This document shows, piece after piece, positions 45,938 through 54,166 of a DNA stretch of 64,000 nucleotides. The first letter of the stretch is position 1, and the number at the start of each line of letters is the position of its first letter. Below the pieces are notes generated by a model. The model worked only from the letters and a program-made list of their open reading frames with translations, did no database searches and was not told the origin of the DNA. The translations under genes were made by a program, and so were the position numbers. Source of the DNA: JACZYA01 sp965247455 (GTDB lineage Bacteria > Acidobacteriota > Terriglobia > Acidiferrales > 2-02-FULL-67-57). The stretch is taken from contig CBDFHE010000016.1 in assembly GCA_965247455.1 (NCBI GenBank), forward strand, positions 283,787 through 347,786. The letters are read 5' to 3'.

Positions 45938-47607
45938 CCCGGATTTCCGATTTGGCTGTGGTACCGTATCGCCAGGACCAGTCGCTGCGCCTTGAGTTTT
46001 GGGGCTCCGACGTAAGGAACCACACTACGGAGGGTGACACCCGGTGGGTGAATTACAACACGAGCCATTCCAGTTCGCGTTCAACGGCTTCTTGAAAGTC
46101 GCGTTCCAGGGATCGCGCGTCACTTCTGACGCTGGCCTCATTCTGGTGCGCGAGTTGGATGAACGTCTGGGGCTGGAGACACTCATCGCCGAGCACCTGA
46201 GCGATTCCCGACAGGGGATGAACACCCAGTTCAGCGTGGTGGATCTCCTGCGGCAGTCGGTCTACAGTCGCCTCGCGGGCTACGAAGATCTCAACGACGC
46301 GGGGCGCGTGTCGGCAGACCCAACATTTCGTCTCATCGGGTCGCCAAAGCGCTGGGACCGGGGTGCGGCGCTGACATCGACGCTGCATTGGTTCGAGACA
46401 GAGCTGCTGACCCACGAGGAGAATCTCGTCGGGTTGAGGGCCGTGAACCGGGAGGTGCTTGCACAGGCCGAGATGGCGACGCGCGCCGACCGGATCGTGC
46501 TCGACATGGATTCGAGCGAGAGCCCGGTGCATGGGGCGCAGGAAGGGAGCGCCTATAACGGGCACTTCGAGTCCGTCTGCTACCACCCGCTGTTTCTGTT
46601 CACCGAGCATGGGGACTGCCTCGCCGCCACGCTGCGGCCAGGCAACGTGCATAGCGCCGACGACTGGGACGACCTGCTCGTACCGGAGATTGACCGGCAG
46701 CAGGTGGAGGGCAAGCGCGTAGCGTTCCGCGCAGACGCCGCGTTCGCGAAGCCCGAGATCTACGACGCGCTCGAGCAGCGCGACGTGGACTATGCCATTC
46801 GCATGCCGGCGAACAAGAGCTTGGAGCTGGAAATCGAAGACATCCTCTTTCGTCCGCCGGGACGGCCGAGCTGCAAGCCCTTGGTGCGCTACCAGAGTTT
46901 CCGCTATCAGGCCAAGAGCTGGACCACGCCCAGACGGATCGTCGCCAAGGTGGAGCACCACCAAGGTGAGCTGTTCCCTCGCGTCGGCTTCATCGTGACC
47001 AACATGGCCCTCCCGAGCCGCTCGGTCGTGCGGTTTTACAACAAGCGCGGTACGGCGGAGCAATGGATCAAGGAAGGCAAGCAGGCCACCCACTGGACGC
47101 GGCTGTCGTGCCATCGTTTCCGGGCGAACGAGGTGCGCCTGCAACTGAGCGTCCTGGCCTACAATCTGGGCAACTTGTGGCGCAGACTGGTCCTTCCGCT
47201 GCGGGTCAAGCGCTGGTCGCTCACGAGTCTCCAGCAGCGACTGGTGAAAACTGGGGGCCGGCTGGTGAAGCATGCGCGGTACTACTGGCTTCTGCTGGCG
47301 GAAGGGCATCTCACGCGGCGGCTGTTCGGCGACATGCTGCGGAGGATCTGGGCGCTACCCGTGCCGGCAGGCTGACGCGCGGCCTGAAGTGCAACGAAGC
47401 CCGCCCGGCGATGACACGGGGCACACGTGTGGAGCGGTGTCTGAGAAATGCCCGAAAAGCAGGGGTTCCAGTCGGTCGCACGTCGGCGCGGGCTCAGATG
47501 AAGGCCTTTGAAGCTGAACGATTGTGCGACGATCGAAGTTTTTGTGCGATCGGCGGCGATCGGGTGTATAAACGTGCCATCAGGGGCAGGCAAAACGGAA
47601 ATCCCGG
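45938..47607 (+). mobile_element. IS1380-family insertion sequence, copy 3 (1,670 bp)
   Basis: Target duplication CTTGA at 45933-45937 and 47608-47612. Differs from the other copies at one base in the right-hand non-coding part (AAGCTGAACG at 47511 where the others have AAGCTGAGCG). Inserted in the DUF3857-type paralogue. Confidence 0.95.
46044..47375 (+). CDS. IS1380-family transposase (copy 3)
   Basis: A 443-residue intact DDE transposase, same protein as in the other copies. Confidence 0.93.
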   Translation: MGELQHEPFQFAFNGFLKVAFQGSRVTSDAGLILVRELDERLGLETLIAEHLSDSRQGMNTQFSVVDLLRQSVYSRLAGYEDLNDAGRVSADPTFRLIGSPKRWDRGAALTSTLHWFETELLTHEENLVGLRAVNREVLAQAEMATRADRIVLDMDSSESPVHGAQEGSAYNGHFESVCYHPLFLFTEHGDCLAATLRPGNVHSADDWDDLLVPEIDRQQVEGKRVAFRADAAFAKPEIYDALEQRDVDYAIRMPANKSLELEIEDILFRPPGRPSCKPLVRYQSFRYQAKSWTTPRRIVAKVEHHQGELFPRVGFIVTNMALPSRSVVRFYNKRGTAEQWIKEGKQATHWTRLSCHRFRANEVRLQLSVLAYNLGNLWRRLVLPLRVKRWSLTSLQQRLVKTGGRLVKHARYYWLLLAEGHLTRRLFGDMLRRIWALPVPAG

Positions 47608-48790
47608 CTTGATAGCCTGCCGGCAACTGAACCGTGACTTCGTCCTTCTCTTGCCAGGGATAGCCAAAGTAAACGGAATGAACGCGTTTGGCGTGCTGGA
47701 AAAGATGTTTCTCGTTCACCTGGAACAACCCTAGGGGCAGCAGCAGCCGCCGCCCCGTTGTGACCGTGAAGTTGGGAATCTCGACGCTGAATTCCGCGCG
47801 CAAGGGCTCCTCAGAGCCTTCCCAGCCCGTGACGTTCTCCAGCTCGACCGTGGCCCCCTCGGGCAACCATCCCTTCACCTCCTCTTCCAGCTTCTCGCGC
47901 CGTCCGACCTCATCCTCATTGATCGCAGCCAGCCGCCGCCACAGCGCCTTCTGCCGCCGGAAGACCACCGCTACCGTGCCCTGCAACGTGCCAGCGGCGT
48001 CTAACTGAAGAGTGGCTTTCCGCTCGGTGACGACATCGGCACTCACGAGCTCCGGTGTCTTGACAAACACGCCCCCGTCTTTCTCCAGCCGAAGACCCAG
48101 CACGCCCGCCTGGCCCCAGGAGAGAAAGCCGAACGGACAATGGAGGGTCGCGGGGTCGAGAAAAACCTCCTTCGCGCCCAACCGCACCTGTACCACATGA
48201 GCGTTCAACTGCCCGAAATCCGGCAAGTTTTTGCGGAAAATGCGATTGTCTCCGGCCGCGAGCATGACAACAGCGGCGTCGAAGCCGGCGGCCCGGGCCA
48301 GGGCCACCAACAACCGATTAATATCCCAGGGGCTCCCGTAGCCACGCTTCAACACATCTTCCACACTCTTGTTGTCCTTGAGTGCTCCCCGCTTTTTCTC
48401 TTTTTCGGTTCTGGGACGCTCGTAGCCCAGGTTGCGCACCTGTTGCGCCCGGGCGTAGAGTTTTCGCAACTTGATTTCCGGCGGATCGTTGGGAGAGATC
48501 ACCCGGGTGACAGCCCGCCGGACGCCCTTAGCCTTGCCGATAAACTTCTCCTCCTTTTCGGCTCGTTGTTTTCCCTGTAGCCTCCAGAACAACTCCGTTG
48601 TACCCCCCCAAAAACCAAAGGTGTAAAAGAAGCCCACTCGGCTCTTGAGCACGTCCTCGGGCAGCGTGTACTGCTCTTCTTGCAAGGCTGGAATATTTTC
48701 AACTTCCAGTTGGATCGTCCCGCCCGGCTGCCATCGGGGAGCAACGTCTTCAGGGAAAAACCACTGGGTCCAGTCCAGCCCTGTATTTAA
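47608..48790 (-). pseudogene. DUF3857-type paralogue, middle fragment (between IS1380 copies 3 and 4)
   Basis: About 394 codons from LNTGLDWTQWFFPEDVAPRW to VTVQLPAGYQ. The transglutaminase-like region keeps His (LNAHVVQVRL) and Asp (VFLDPATLHCPFG) but where the intact paralogue has GDCKDK this one reads GSPWDIN, so the catalytic Cys is gone. The protein was probably non-catalytic before the insertions. Confidence 0.82.
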
Positions 48791-50460
48791 CCGGGATTTC
48801 CGTTTTGCCTGCCCCTGATGGCACGTTTATACACCCGATCGCCGCCGATCGCACAAAAACTTCGATCGTCGCACAATCGCTCAGCTTCAAAGGCCTTCAT
48901 CTGAGCCCGCGCCGACGTGCGACCGACTGGAACCCCTGCTTTTCGGGCATTTCTCAGACACCGCTCCACACGTGTGCCCCGTGTCATCGCCGGGCGGGCT
49001 TCGTTGCACTTCAGGCCGCGCGTCAGCCTGCCGGCACGGGTAGCGCCCAGATCCTCCGCAGCATGTCGCCGAACAGCCGCCGCGTGAGATGCCCTTCCGC
49101 CAGCAGAAGCCAGTAGTACCGCGCATGCTTCACCAGCCGGCCCCCAGTTTTCACCAGTCGCTGCTGGAGACTCGTGAGCGACCAGCGCTTGACCCGCAGC
49201 GGAAGGACCAGTCTGCGCCACAAGTTGCCCAGATTGTAGGCCAGGACGCTCAGTTGCAGGCGCACCTCGTTCGCCCGGAAACGATGGCACGACAGCCGCG
49301 TCCAGTGGGTGGCCTGCTTGCCTTCCTTGATCCATTGCTCCGCCGTACCGCGCTTGTTGTAAAACCGCACGACCGAGCGGCTCGGGAGGGCCATGTTGGT
49401 CACGATGAAGCCGACGCGAGGGAACAGCTCACCTTGGTGGTGCTCCACCTTGGCGACGATCCGTCTGGGCGTGGTCCAGCTCTTGGCCTGATAGCGGAAA
49501 CTCTGGTAGCGCACCAAGGGCTTGCAGCTCGGCCGTCCCGGCGGACGAAAGAGGATGTCTTCGATTTCCAGCTCCAAGCTCTTGTTCGCCGGCATGCGAA
49601 TGGCATAGTCCACGTCGCGCTGCTCGAGCGCGTCGTAGATCTCGGGCTTCGCGAACGCGGCGTCTGCGCGGAACGCTACGCGCTTGCCCTCCACCTGCTG
49701 CCGGTCAATCTCCGGTACGAGCAGGTCGTCCCAGTCGTCGGCGCTATGCACGTTGCCTGGCCGCAGCGTGGCGGCGAGGCAGTCCCCATGCTCGGTGAAC
49801 AGAAACAGCGGGTGGTAGCAGACGGACTCGAAGTGCCCGTTATAGGCGCTCCCTTCCTGCGCCCCATGCACCGGGCTCTCGCTCGAATCCATGTCGAGCA
49901 CGATCCGGTCGGCGCGCGTCGCCATCTCGGCCTGTGCAAGCACCTCCCGGTTCACGGCCCTCAACCCGACGAGATTCTCCTCGTGGGTCAGCAGCTCTGT
50001 CTCGAACCAATGCAGCGTCGATGTCAGCGCCGCACCCCGGTCCCAGCGCTTTGGCGACCCGATGAGACGAAATGTTGGGTCTGCCGACACGCGCCCCGCG
50101 TCGTTGAGATCTTCGTAGCCCGCGAGGCGACTGTAGACCGACTGCCGCAGGAGATCCACCACGCTGAACTGGGTGTTCATCCCCTGTCGGGAATCGCTCA
50201 GGTGCTCGGCGATGAGTGTCTCCAGCCCCAGACGTTCATCCAACTCGCGCACCAGAATGAGGCCAGCGTCAGAAGTGACGCGCGATCCCTGGAACGCGAC
50301 TTTCAAGAAGCCGTTGAACGCGAACTGGAATGGCTCGTGTTGTAATTCACCCACCGGGTGTCACCCTCCGTAGTGTGGTTCCTTACGTCGGAGCCCCAAA
50401 ACTCAAGGCGCAGCGACTGGTCCTGGCGATACGGTACCACAGCCAAATCGGAAATCCGGG
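48791..50460 (-). mobile_element. IS1380-family insertion sequence, copy 4 (1,670 bp)
   Basis: Reverse orientation relative to copy 3. Target duplication TTTAA at 48786-48790 and 50461-50465. No difference from copy 2 was seen by eye. Copies 3 and 4 are inverted relative to each other around 1.2 kb. Confidence 0.95.
49023..50354 (-). CDS. IS1380-family transposase (copy 4)
   Basis: A 443-residue intact DDE transposase, same protein as in the other copies. Confidence 0.93.
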   Translation of the reverse strand: MGELQHEPFQFAFNGFLKVAFQGSRVTSDAGLILVRELDERLGLETLIAEHLSDSRQGMNTQFSVVDLLRQSVYSRLAGYEDLNDAGRVSADPTFRLIGSPKRWDRGAALTSTLHWFETELLTHEENLVGLRAVNREVLAQAEMATRADRIVLDMDSSESPVHGAQEGSAYNGHFESVCYHPLFLFTEHGDCLAATLRPGNVHSADDWDDLLVPEIDRQQVEGKRVAFRADAAFAKPEIYDALEQRDVDYAIRMPANKSLELEIEDILFRPPGRPSCKPLVRYQSFRYQAKSWTTPRRIVAKVEHHQGELFPRVGFIVTNMALPSRSVVRFYNKRGTAEQWIKEGKQATHWTRLSCHRFRANEVRLQLSVLAYNLGNLWRRLVLPLRVKRWSLTSLQQRLVKTGGRLVKHARYYWLLLAEGHLTRRLFGDMLRRIWALPVPAG

Positions 50461-51185
50461 TTTAAAAAAGGTCGGAGGGAAAACCGCGCTCGCCGCGTGA
50501 ACAGTTCGTGGTTAAGGGTCCAGTGGGCAGTGGGAATCGAGTGAGCTCCCTCGATGCGGTATTGCTCGGGATGCCTTAACACGCCGGGCGCTTTCTTGCG
50601 TCGGCGGAGCCTGTACGAATATTCGATGATGCTACCCGTCTGCACTTGGGGCAAAGTGAAGGTCTTGGCTCGGAATTTCAACTTCTTCGCCTTGACCACG
50701 ACTTTGTCAAAAACCTGTCCATTAAAATCCACCGCCGTGCCGTTGGGCCGCACCGTCCGCGCTTGGATTTCTTCGACTTTGGCCCGTTTCTCAAAATACG
50801 GAATCTCAATGTCGGCGTACTTCTTCCCCTTCTCGGTGAAAATCTTGATCCGGTAATAGTGCGTCTCAAAACCTTCCACGTCATCGGTGTGGATTTCCCG
50901 GTAGAGGATGATGGCGTGCGCCCCCGGATTGTGTGGGTCGTCCTTCAGCGCCAGCTCTTCCGGCGGAATCTCCGGCCAGTCCTCCCCGGACCGCGCCGGC
51001 AGCGCCGCCCCCGCCACTAGCAGGGCTGCCGCCACCAGGCAGCCGGCGAGGTTGCTACCCGCTCTGGCCCATCTCAACGTCTTGCAGCACCGCTCTTCTT
51101 TGTCACCGTTCCTTCTCACGCATTCTCGCGATTCGTGTGGTCGTGCATGGGGGGCATGCTTACACCGGGCACAACCGCAAGGCAA
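50461..51185 (-). pseudogene. DUF3857-type paralogue, 5' fragment (before IS1380 copy 4)
   Basis: Contains a signal peptide (LAGCLVAAALLVAGAALPA) and the start of the DUF3857 domain (AIILYREIHTDDVEGFETHY, FDKVVVKAKKLKFRAKTF). GTG at 51119 is a plausible true start, since the first 22 residues from 51185 are Cys/His/Arg-rich and atypical. Removing copy 4 joins RARFSLRPFLN to TGLDWTQW in frame. Confidence 0.8.
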
Positions 51186-51888
51186 TGGATAGGGTGTGAG
51201 CTTCTGGTGAGTTTTGTGAGTGCGGCTAAGCCCTTGGAGAGCTTAGGACTGGAGACTCGGATGAGTGTGAGCCCCAACGCCATTGCTGCCCCGCATTATG
51301 GGGACACGCCTCAAGTGGAACTTCTGTTTGAATCCTGTCGTTTGATCTTGAGTTCTCGACGCCCCCTAGCTGCCCGCTATTGTGCTCCTTCAAGAAAACA
51401 TAAGTCAAACTGAAAGAGCGTACACATCATTTCTGTTGAACATGAAAGGGTTAGAGCGACAGTCTTGCTGAGGCCCCACCCGCAGCCAAGTCAATGCGAA
51501 GGGCTTGGTCCCCTTTAGCCGTCTACCAGCTTTCCCAAAAACCCTACTGCAACCGTGGCTAGTTGCAACACCTAACCAACTGATTTTGGGGGATCGGAGG
51601 TCTGAGAATCAGGCTGCCCAGAAAGATTTGTTTTTGGAACGAAGGGTGGCGACCCATACCGTCATTGGTGGGAAAAACTGGCATGATTGGCGAATGCAGT
51701 TTTCCCCGGTAGCACGAGCCGCCACTGGCTACTGATTCTAGCAGATATTCAGCAGCGCCATGACAGAGTGAAGCTAGTACTTATTTCCTTTCCTATGAGA
51801 CTTTCGACCTACCCTTGCAAGGAGAAACCCTCCTATTTTCCTATCAACAAGTGTGCCTGTTGTGCCGATAATTTAATTGGGGAGTTCA
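51186..51888. other. Intergenic stretch without recognisable gene
   Basis: About 700 bp with no convincing coding sequence. It holds promoter-like repeat copy H at 51466-51494. A segment near 51540-51640 (CCAAAAACCCTACTGCAA, then CCCAGAAAGATTTGTTTTTG) has a diverged counterpart near 61770-61860. Confidence 0.5.
51466..51494 (-). promoter_or_regulatory. Promoter-like dispersed repeat, copy H
   Basis: Minus strand: TTGACT, spacer TGGCTGCGGGTGGGGCC (17), TCAGCA. It faces the broken DUF3857 gene 280 bp downstream. Confidence 0.5.
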
Positions 51889-52158
51889 ATGTCTCAGCGT
51901 GAACGTGTAGTCGAAGTGATTAACGGAAATACCTTCAAAACGGAGGTGCGCACCGTTCGTCTCGAAGGTGTGGATGCGCAAACGCTGGCTCAACCTGGGG
52001 GGCTGGAGGCAAAACGTTGGCTGGAATGGCTGCTTGAGACTGGAAAAGTAGTAACCATTGAAGAGAAGATGACCGACCCTGAGGGCAGAATCATCGCTCA
52101 GGTTTGGATTAACAGCACTGACGTGAATGGAACGATGAGAGAGTTTCTCTCCCGGTAG
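51889..52158 (+). CDS. SNase-like (thermonuclease-fold) domain protein, probably non-catalytic
   Basis: An 89-residue protein with GGGGAG five bases before ATG. RVVEVINGNTFKTEVRTVRL, EGVDAQTLAQPGGLEAKRWL and DPEGRIIAQVWINSTDVNG follow the order of the staphylococcal nuclease fold, but the conserved Asp of DGDT is Asn-Gly-Asn-Thr and the Asp-Ala-Pro-Glu motif is Asp-Ala-Gln-Thr, so catalysis is doubtful. The domain may bind nucleic acid. There is no signal peptide. It is 95 bp upstream of the HU-PilZ gene on the same strand, possibly one operon. Confidence 0.65.
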   Translation: MSQRERVVEVINGNTFKTEVRTVRLEGVDAQTLAQPGGLEAKRWLEWLLETGKVVTIEEKMTDPEGRIIAQVWINSTDVNGTMREFLSR

Positions 52159-52253
52159 TACCTCCCGACACTCGTATCCTAACCGTTTGGCTCTGGTGTC
52201 AACTATCGGTTCGCGCTGACTTGGCTTCTGGAGCAACCTAGCATAGGTCGCAG

Positions 52254-53171
52254 ATGAGAAAGAGCCAGCTACTGCGGTATCTTGCTGAGCAGGTCAAGAT
52301 TCCCCAAAAGACTGCCCTGTCACTCCTTGACGAGTTGCTGAACATCGCCACCAAGGAGACCAGGAGTAAGGGCGTATTTCCCCTTCCTGGCTTTGGCAGG
52401 CTTCGCAAGACGCACCGGAAGGCACGCAAAGGCCGGAACCCGCAAACCGGTGAAGCTATCAAGATTCCCGCCAAGACCGTGGTGCGCTTCCGTATCTCCG
52501 AACGTCTGAAGAGAGTAATAGTGGGAGAAACCCCACCGGCCATCGGGACTGGGCAAGTATCTTCTGCCAAAGCACGACGGTTAGACCTGCGGATACGGCC
52601 CAACCGAGCATTGTTGGCCCACTATCCGAATTACCTGGGCCGCGTGCACGACGTTAGCCTCAGCGGCGCCTTCATTGAAGGCCAGAGGCCCCCCCTTCCC
52701 GGCCAGAAACTGCGCGTCACGTTTTGGGGGGATGTCGAGAACACTCTTGAGGTTGAAGCCGTGGTGCAGCGCGTAGAGCCGTTGCGCGGGATCGGAGTCA
52801 AGTTCCTGCACATGAACGGGGCTGGCGTCAGATTCCTGTGTAACTACTGGGGTCTTACTCCCCCGCAGATAGCAAGTGAGCGGCGCACCCCTTTTCCAAG
52901 AATCAACCCCAAGGAACACATAGTGGCAGAATTTCCAGGATTGATAGGCCGAGTGTGGAACATCAATCCCTTTGGTGCACTCGTCGAACACAATCGCCCT
53001 GTTCCTGTTGGGCAACGACTCTCCTTTAACCTCTGGGTGAATGGGCTGGGTACGATTCCGGTTCAGGGTAGGGTTCAGCGAGTGGCCGAACAGGGGTTAG
53101 GGGTCTCATTTCTAAGCTTGGTCGAAGGCGATTTCAACCGATTGTGGGAATATCTGTCGCGTCATACCTAA
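52254..53171 (+). CDS. HU-like DNA-binding protein fused to two PilZ domains
   Basis: A 305-residue protein. Residues 1-90 are an HU/IHF-type domain: helical dimerisation part ALSLLDELLNIATKETRSKG, then PGFGRLRKTHRKARKGRNPQ, with the RNPxTG DNA-arm motif at 61-66 and IPAKTVVRFR. Residues 107-195 are a PilZ domain with RRLDLRIRPNRAL, the c-di-GMP signature DVSLSG (133-138) and GIGVKFL. Residues 215-300 are a second PilZ-like domain with a degenerate signature NINPFG and GLGVSFL. The likely role is a c-di-GMP-responsive nucleoid or transcription factor; this is inferred from domains alone. No fusion of this type is known to me. Confidence 0.82.
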   Translation: MRKSQLLRYLAEQVKIPQKTALSLLDELLNIATKETRSKGVFPLPGFGRLRKTHRKARKGRNPQTGEAIKIPAKTVVRFRISERLKRVIVGETPPAIGTGQVSSAKARRLDLRIRPNRALLAHYPNYLGRVHDVSLSGAFIEGQRPPLPGQKLRVTFWGDVENTLEVEAVVQRVEPLRGIGVKFLHMNGAGVRFLCNYWGLTPPQIASERRTPFPRINPKEHIVAEFPGLIGRVWNINPFGALVEHNRPVPVGQRLSFNLWVNGLGTIPVQGRVQRVAEQGLGVSFLSLVEGDFNRLWEYLSRHT

Positions 53172-53210
53172 GGCTCGTCTCGCAATTAGATTGGCGATCC
53201 CTCCTGCGCG

Positions 53211-53239
53211 TTGACTTGGGTGGGGGTGAGACCTAAGAT
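53211..53239 (+). promoter_or_regulatory. Promoter-like dispersed repeat, copy L
   Basis: TTGACT, spacer TGGGTGGGGGTGAGACC (17), TAAGAT. It lies between the convergent HU-PilZ and bactofilin genes and points antisense into bactofilin, where no gene promoter is needed. A second, weaker TTGACT stands at 53255. Confidence 0.55.
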
Positions 53240-53286
53240 TTCGGGAACTCAAGGTTGACTCGCCGCGACCGCAGTTAAGTCAAATT

Positions 53287-53727
53287 TCATCGGCTTCCTT
53301 CTTGGGACGCAAAAGCAACGACAGGTCGGGTTTGGTCGAAACCGGCAGTGGCCGGCTTGGTTTGTCCGCGCATGTGACAGCGGCCTTCCAGCACACCGCC
53401 GAGTTGGATCACCAAGGAAGGTGTATGCACATCACCCTCAACGGCCCCGCTAGGAAGAATCTCAACTCGGTCTGTGCCGTGAACGTTGCCACTGATCTTT
53501 CCTGCCACAATGACGATGGTGGCTTCGACCTCTCCCTCTATCCGTGCGCTGTCTCCCACAATCAGCTCATTCTTGCAGCGAACTGTCCCCTTGACTTCGC
53601 TCTCAATTCGAAACTTCCCGGCCACCTCTAGCGTCCCTTCCAGCCTGTCCTCCTTGTGCAATAAACTAATCGATTCGTTGGTTACTTCCGCTACTTCCGG
53701 TTCCGTGCTTCCGAATAACTTTCCCAT
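53287..53727 (-). CDS. Bactofilin family protein
   Basis: A 146-residue cytoskeletal protein: the beta-helix core runs GTLEVAGKFRIESEVKGTVR, LIVGDSARIEGEVEATIVIV and GAVEGDVHTPSLVIQLGGVL, the short-repeat pattern of bactofilins. Flanking tails are disordered. Bactofilins polymerise on the membrane and act in cell shape, stalk formation or polarity. It is convergent with the HU-PilZ gene. Confidence 0.9.
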   Translation of the reverse strand: MGKLFGSTEPEVAEVTNESISLLHKEDRLEGTLEVAGKFRIESEVKGTVRCKNELIVGDSARIEGEVEATIVIVAGKISGNVHGTDRVEILPSGAVEGDVHTPSLVIQLGGVLEGRCHMRGQTKPATAGFDQTRPVVAFASQEGSR

Positions 53728-54038
53728 AGCTCACTTTCCCCTTTGGTTGGCTTGGGACAAACCGACGGTTGGACTATGCTGTTTGTGCTTCCAACAACGT
53801 CTCGCCCCTGCCTTATCAAGCACATCCGTTGCCAGGAGTGGGGGGTATCCGAGTGCTCTATTCAGTTGAGAACGCGGTAATTAGAGAAAGGATCGCAGGT
53901 GATTTGCCTTAGACAGGAAACAGGGATGTGCAAACTTGTGCTTCTTTTGTGAGGCTACGGTGCAGTGGCGAAGCGCAACAAGAAGAGCCGGTCACGAATG
54001 CACAGTCCTCGTTTGAAAGACTGCACTCCGACCCCCGC

Positions 54039-54096
54039 TTCCAGGACCTGCTGCGCCGCCCGCCTGCGGCAGGCAGGCATGAACTTCCCGGAGTAG
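54039..54096 (+). pseudogene. LLRRMNFPE gene-end remnant, copy E, interrupted by a palindrome
   Basis: Preceded by SSFERLHSDPRFQDLLRR in frame, the most complete upstream part among the copies, then an insert of about 19 bp (CCGCCTGCGGCAGGCAGGC) before ATGAACTTCCCGGAGTAG. Confidence 0.5.
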
Positions 54097-54108
54097 CGGC
54101 TCTTCGTG

Positions 54109-54137
54109 TTGACTTGCCTAGGGACGCAGCCTAAGAT
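54109..54137 (+). promoter_or_regulatory. Promoter-like dispersed repeat, copy E, ahead of the nap operon
   Basis: TTGACT, 17-bp spacer TGCCTAGGGACGCAGCC, TAAGAT. The -10 ends 29 bp before the napA start, a good position for its promoter; of all copies this one is best placed to act as such. Confidence 0.65.
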
Positions 54138-54166
54138 GGCCGGTAACAGGTGGGTTCGTTCTATCG

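Noticed and set aside
51505..51735. A 76-codon plus-strand frame between the DUF3857 fragment and the SNase-like gene
   Set aside because: No start context, no family, and part of it resembles non-coding sequence near 61.8 kb.
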